DNA of 36,285 bases from Bacteroidota bacterium (GTDB lineage: Bacteria; Bacteroidota; Bacteroidia; UKL13-3). The translations under genes were made by a program, and so were the position numbers. The notes beneath the pieces were generated by a model that was given only the letters and a program-made list of their open reading frames with translations, had not been told where the DNA came from and searched no databases. The stretch spans positions 1-36,285 of the forward strand of contig CANFHJ010000014.1 of the NCBI GenBank assembly GCA_947446605.1. Direction: 5' to 3'. Shown here piece after piece: positions 32,509 through 36,285 of the stretch. Every line of letters starts with the position of its first letter. Position 1 is the first letter of the stretch.

Positions 32509-34746
32509 ATGAAAAAGTTCCTTATCGCCTTGTCGTTTTTATTAATGCAGGCCTCTGTTTGGTCCCAAACTGCGTTGCCTGCTGCTTGGTCCTTCACAAA
32601 TCCTAGTCCTACCGAAGATTCTACCATTTGTCCAAGTGGTTGGAAAACCAGGTTGAACCTCACAGTCTCTGGAACTACCCCTTATACCTATTCTGCAGGA
32701 AGCGACGGAAACGCATCTTGTCGCTTGGATGGCCAAAATGAATATGTGCAAATTTGGTTCGCCGAAAAGCCAGGTGCATTAACATACTATATTAAGGGAA
32801 CAGGCATTTCTCCAAACCCTGCCTTTCAAGGTTCTTTTAATGTACAAGAATCTGTTGATGGTATAACCTGGACAGATTTGCGTGCGCACACTACCATGAC
32901 ACTTTCGTTTGTGCAATTTACTGAAACACCCGCTTCGGCAAGTAGGTATATTCGCTTTTTTTATACTACCAAAGTTTCTGGTAGCAATGTTTCTCTAGAT
33001 AATGTTGTTTTAGCTAAGCCAACTGCCAGCGCAACTGCAAGCATCAATGTAAAACGTAACGGGGTTTCATTGGTAAATGGTGCAACACAAATAATTGGAA
33101 ATGTTGCTTCAACTAATTATACCATTAAAAATGAAGGAACTGCAAGTGCTTTATCTATATCTTCTATTGCTTTAAGTGGCGCCAATGCTGCAGATTATAG
33201 CATTAGCAATGCACCAACAAGTATTGCTGCAAATGATTCTGCAAACTTTACTTTAAATTTTAGTCTTGCAAATGCTGGATCAAGATATGCTGCATTAACT
33301 ATTAATAGCAACTCCACAGATAACAGTACCTATATTCTCAATCTTTATGGAATTGCTGGAACATTGGCAAGTCAGCCAACAGCCCAGGCAACTGCTTTAA
33401 CATTTAGCAACCAAAAAGCATATACTTTTAATGTAGCTTATACAGAGGCTAACCCAAAACCAGATGGCTACATTGTATTGCGTAAAACAGGTGCTGCCAT
33501 AACAGAAGTTCCTGTAGACGGGCAAACATACCAACGTGGCGATTATATTGGTAACGCCCAAGTTGCCTTTATTGGGTCTGGCGCTTCTTTTAAGCCAAGC
33601 TATGTACTTGCAGGCACTACTTATAATTTTGCAGTTTTTGCAGTAAATGGCCCTGCCGGTTTTGAAAATTACCTCACAAGTTCTCCTTTGGCTTCGAGCC
33701 TAACAACTCCAGGCGGAAACCCAGGTAGCTATTATGGCAGTATTGATCCCAAATCTTCTAATTTTATTTCGCAATTGTCGGCTAAAATTAATGTGCACGA
33801 TACCATTTATTACAGTAACTACACCGCAACCATCGTAAATAATTTTATTACAAGAGATACTAGCGCTGGTCGCAAGCTTGTAAATTGTGTATATACTTCT
33901 AATGCATATATCTACAACGAACCATTTGTTTGGTGGGGAAATGGAAATGGAACATTAACGCGCGAACATACCTATCCACAAAGCTGGATGCCTAGTAATA
34001 ATGGTGGTGCATGGCCAAATGGTTCAAACGGAAAAGAAGTTCCAGAATACAACGACCAACATCATTTGTTTCCGGCAGACCAATTGCAAGCAAATGGTTT
34101 GCGTTCAAACAATCCTTTTGGGGAGGTTAAAACTATTACTACCCAAAATGGCGATTGTAAATTGGGTAAAGATTCTGCCAACAATACGGTGTTCGAACCA
34201 AGAGATTCTCAAAAAGGAGATGTAGCCAGAGCATTATTTTATATGTGTACCATGTACAATGGCGTAAATGGTATCAATTGGGGCTTCTACTTTGCCAATG
34301 GTGCCAAACAAACCGAAGCAATTTTGAAAAAATGGCACCAATTAGATCCACCAGATGCATTTGAAATTGCTAGAAATGAATACATCGCTTCAACGCAAAA
34401 AAATAGAAACCCTTTTATTGATCATCCAGAATGGGCGGCACGTATTAATTTCAATACAATGGTATACATTCCTGCAGATACTTCTTCTTCAGGCCTTGCT
34501 GTACTTGATAATCAGCCAGCATTTCAAGTGTATCCTAATCCTGCAAATGAGTATTTAAATATTGTACAATTATTGCCGAACCAAAATGCAACATTTGAAT
34601 TGTTTGATGCAGCTGGAATAAAAATTAAAGAAGGCAATGCATTAACTGAAAATAAAATTGATATGAAGGAATTAAGTACCGGTTTCTACATCATCAAATT
34701 GTCATCTTCACGCGGAATTTCACACCAAATAATTCTTAAAAATTAG
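32509..34746 (+). CDS. Secreted endonuclease I with choice-of-anchor-type domains and T9SS sorting domain
   Basis: This 745-residue protein has a signal peptide (MKKFLIALSFLLMQASVWS), an N-terminal beta-sandwich (about 20-170), a choice-of-anchor D/Ig-like domain (about 170-285, with TIKNEGTASALSISSIALSGAN), a fibronectin-like region (about 285-400), the endonuclease I domain (about 420-650), and a T9SS type A sorting domain from VYPNPANEY (about 670-745). Nuclease hallmarks are REHTYPQSW (His487), DQHHLFPAD (516-524), RDSQKGDVARA and NPFIDHPE (634-641). The family cleaves DNA and RNA outside the cell. Export and surface attachment or release by T9SS follow from the C-terminal domain. Scavenging nucleic acids as a nutrient is likely (inference). 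It has an inverted-repeat terminator downstream. Confidence 0.92.
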   Translation: MKKFLIALSFLLMQASVWSQTALPAAWSFTNPSPTEDSTICPSGWKTRLNLTVSGTTPYTYSAGSDGNASCRLDGQNEYVQIWFAEKPGALTYYIKGTGISPNPAFQGSFNVQESVDGITWTDLRAHTTMTLSFVQFTETPASASRYIRFFYTTKVSGSNVSLDNVVLAKPTASATASINVKRNGVSLVNGATQIIGNVASTNYTIKNEGTASALSISSIALSGANAADYSISNAPTSIAANDSANFTLNFSLANAGSRYAALTINSNSTDNSTYILNLYGIAGTLASQPTAQATALTFSNQKAYTFNVAYTEANPKPDGYIVLRKTGAAITEVPVDGQTYQRGDYIGNAQVAFIGSGASFKPSYVLAGTTYNFAVFAVNGPAGFENYLTSSPLASSLTTPGGNPGSYYGSIDPKSSNFISQLSAKINVHDTIYYSNYTATIVNNFITRDTSAGRKLVNCVYTSNAYIYNEPFVWWGNGNGTLTREHTYPQSWMPSNNGGAWPNGSNGKEVPEYNDQHHLFPADQLQANGLRSNNPFGEVKTITTQNGDCKLGKDSANNTVFEPRDSQKGDVARALFYMCTMYNGVNGINWGFYFANGAKQTEAILKKWHQLDPPDAFEIARNEYIASTQKNRNPFIDHPEWAARINFNTMVYIPADTSSSGLAVLDNQPAFQVYPNPANEYLNIVQLLPNQNATFELFDAAGIKIKEGNALTENKIDMKELSTGFYIIKLSSSRGISHQIILKN

Positions 34747-35005
34747 AGGCTAAATAGATAGATCCCGCCATTTTAGGCGCAAATTGGGGTCATAAATTGG
34801 TATTTTTTTCATTAAAATAAAATGTAAAATATTGAATTGTAGGCAATTAGCAATAATTGCCTACAATTGATTTTGTTGAATTCAGAAATAAAAATAAATT
34901 ACTAGCCGTAAATAAAGCCTTCATCTATAATTTTTTTAAAGAGAAGTATTTATTAAAGTAATCGAGAAACATAGAAAATAAATAAATAAACAAATAGATA
35001 TAATT
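34747..35005. other. Intergenic region between the nuclease and beta-helix genes
   Basis: This 259-base AT-rich stretch holds one strong hairpin (34835-34868) and A/T-only tracts (34926-34940, 34975-34990). I found no open frame with family signal, no RNA gene, and no exact TAnnTTyG box in front of the 35006 gene. Confidence 0.6.
34835..34868 (+). terminator. 14-bp perfect hairpin after the endonuclease gene
   Basis: Arms 34835-34848 (AATTGTAGGCAATT) and 34855-34868 are exact complements around a 6-base loop and are followed by GATTTTGTTG. It probably ends the nuclease transcript; the T-run is imperfect and a regulatory role is not excluded. Confidence 0.7.
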
Positions 35006-36285
35006 ATGGAAAAAACAATTACTAAAAAGAGGGCAAATTCAGGCAGAAATGTCTTATTGCTTACAGTAATGCTTGCTTTGTTTTCCTTTGGAAAACTAAT
35101 TGCACAGCCACTGAGTGGTACCTACACTGTAGGTACAGGAGGAAATTATGGTACCATTAGTGCGGCTTTAACTGCATTAAGTACAAATGGTGTAAGTGGT
35201 CCTGTTACCATGAACATCTTACCAGGTACTTATTCTACTACAACTACCATTGCAATTGGAGCTTATACTGGTGTAAGTGCAACCAATCCATTGGTATTTG
35301 ATGGCGGTAATGCGGCAACAACAACCATTACGGGTGCAGTTGCAAGTGGCGCTATAGTAACTGTTAACTTAGCTAAATATGTAACGGTTAAAAATTTAAC
35401 CATTACCAATACCAATGCAGGTTCTTGTTCGGGTGTGGGTATTATTGGTAGTGCAACTACCAATGCTGGTACAGGAACAACCATTGCAAAATGTATTGTA
35501 AATTTACCTAATGTGGGTACCGCAACTTCAGTTGGTATTATGGCAACACAAACTGCCTCTGGTTATGGAACTGCAAGTATTACTTGGGTTGATTCAGTAA
35601 ATGTAGATAGTAATACCATTAATGGTGGTTACTATGGTATTTATTTCTATAATACTACAACCGTAACAGGTACCTACAACCGTGAAATTAAAGTAAGAGG
35701 AAATACCTTAAACAATATTTACTACTACGGTTTATACTTATACTCTATGCAAAATGGTATTGACATTATTGGAAATACCTTAAACATGGCTTCTACTTCT
35801 TACTATGGTATTTATTGCTATTATAATTATAACCACTTTGCGGGCCATAATCCAACTCGTATCATAGGAAACAAAATATACAATACAGCTTATAGTGTTT
35901 ATTATTATTATAATACAGCACTTGCTACAAACCCTGCTCAAATTTTTAACAACGTAATTGTTGGTAGACCAGGTGTTTACAATTATGGTTTCTACCATTA
36001 CAATGGTTCTACTTATACTGGTAACTCTTTAATGTATAACAATACCGTTAAATGTTTGGGTTCAACTTATGGCTATGGTATTTATTATTATAACAATACT
36101 GCTGGTGGTAACATTAGCTGTATGAATAATAATTTCATCTACAATACTACTTCTTCTGGTTATTATGCTGCTTATTTCAGTACCAACCCTACAAATCCAA
36201 CAGGTGGACAAGCTGTAAATAACAATAACTATTATATGTCTGGTGCCAGTGCGCCAAACTTGGTTTATAGAGGTGGTGCTTATAC
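35006..36285 (+). CDS. Secreted parallel beta-helix protein with tyrosine-rich repeats, N-terminal part
   Basis: An ATG at 35006 opens a frame that reaches the window edge without a stop (426 codons). A signal peptide (NVLLLTVMLALFSFGKLIA, cleavage near QPL) is followed by GGNYGTISAALTALS and VSGPVTMNILPGTYST, typical of pectate-lyase-like parallel beta-helices. From about residue 205 a repeat of roughly 30 residues carries YYGIYxYN-type motifs centred near residues 212, 243, 269, 298, 329, 359 and 389, with asparagine-rich links such as GNTLN and NNTV. A T9SS sorting domain is expected beyond the edge. No catalytic residues can be assigned; a surface adhesin or polysaccharide-binding role is possible. 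Confidence 0.8.
   Translation, partial: MEKTITKKRANSGRNVLLLTVMLALFSFGKLIAQPLSGTYTVGTGGNYGTISAALTALSTNGVSGPVTMNILPGTYSTTTTIAIGAYTGVSATNPLVFDGGNAATTTITGAVASGAIVTVNLAKYVTVKNLTITNTNAGSCSGVGIIGSATTNAGTGTTIAKCIVNLPNVGTATSVGIMATQTASGYGTASITWVDSVNVDSNTINGGYYGIYFYNTTTVTGTYNREIKVRGNTLNNIYYYGLYLYSMQNGIDIIGNTLNMASTSYYGIYCYYNYNHFAGHNPTRIIGNKIYNTAYSVYYYYNTALATNPAQIFNNVIVGRPGVYNYGFYHYNGSTYTGNSLMYNNTVKCLGSTYGYGIYYYNNTAGGNISCMNNNFIYNTTSSGYYAAYFSTNPTNPTGGQAVNNNNYYMSGASAPNLVYRGGAY

Noticed and set aside
34975-34996. AAATA/AATA tandem run before the beta-helix gene, considered as a phase-variable repeat.
   Set aside because: It is short and imperfect, and AT-rich leaders are normal here; no evidence of slippage from one sequence.
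35263-35484. Minus-strand open frame opposite the beta-helix gene with a valine/proline/threonine-rich translation.
   Set aside because: Its composition is the complement of the repetitive plus-strand coding sequence; no start context or family.
35610-36200. Recurring TACTATGGTATTTATT-like DNA units that could be taken for a CRISPR or tandem DNA repeat.
   Set aside because: The units are imperfect, in frame, and change at synonymous sites while coding for a protein repeat; there are no unique spacers of constant length.

Overview
This window looks like a chromosomal segment of a Bacteroidota bacterium. It is AT-rich. Three secreted proteins start with signal peptides, two of which end in type IX secretion (T9SS) type A sorting domains. 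Several families are typical of the phylum (DUF4286, DUF4292, DUF2851, DUF2795-like, short-form MenE). Many gene starts are preceded by the Bacteroidota-type promoter core TAnnTTTG/TAnnTTCG, and Shine-Dalgarno sites are not evident. I cannot place it to genus. There are no rRNA or tRNA genes, CRISPR arrays, insertion sequences or phage genes; apart from secreted proteins at both edges it is an ordinary housekeeping and envelope region. No gap between genes exceeds about 260 bases.

Layout. 1-896 (-): N-terminal part of a secreted M6-type protein, cut by the window edge. 1056-2534 (+): rpoN. 4673-2537 (-): a secreted TPR protein and a DUF4286 protein, one base apart. 4728-11549 (+): an envelope cluster of a polysaccharide flippase, dUTPase (ATGA overlap), sugar-phosphate nucleotidyltransferase, TPR protein, DUF4292 lipoprotein and an EnvC-like M23 protein without its zinc ligands. 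11626-12426 (+): a secreted T9SS protein followed by a strong terminator. 12491-13857 (+): a MenE-like ligase and a DUF2795-like small protein. 15021-13852 (-): a Fic-fold/HTH protein without a Fic catalytic motif. 19896-15212 (-): a three-gene glycosylation operon of DPM-like GT2, methyltransferase, and a very large fusion of a decayed GT2, a GT-C membrane transferase and TPRs. 20041-20895 (+) and hflX (22123-20939, -) converge on a bidirectional terminator. 22191-25423 (+): secreted protein, multi-spanning membrane protein and YdcF-like protein. 25508-28441 (+): uvrA. 32342-28464 (-): a five-gene operon of DUF2851, membrane-associated protein, PspC-like, histidine kinase and OmpR-type regulator. 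32509-34746 (+): a secreted T9SS endonuclease I. 35006-36285 (+): the start of a tyrosine-rich parallel beta-helix protein, cut by the window edge.

How it fits together. Much of the window serves the cell envelope: precursor and polymer export (flippase, nucleotidyltransferase), cell-wall hydrolase control (EnvC-like), lipid-linked sugar transfer (GT2 plus GT-C), envelope signalling (PspC, kinase and regulator) and T9SS cargo (M6 protein, endonuclease I, small sorting-domain protein, beta-helix protein). The rest is information processing: rpoN, dut, hflX, uvrA.

The items most worth a second look are the Fic-fold protein that appears to have lost both its catalytic and its inhibitory motif, the GT2/GT-C/TPR fusion beside an intact GT2, the roughly 30-residue tyrosine-ladder repeat at the right edge, the DUF2851-to-PspC-to-two-component operon, and the pattern of promoter cores lying a few bases from start codons.
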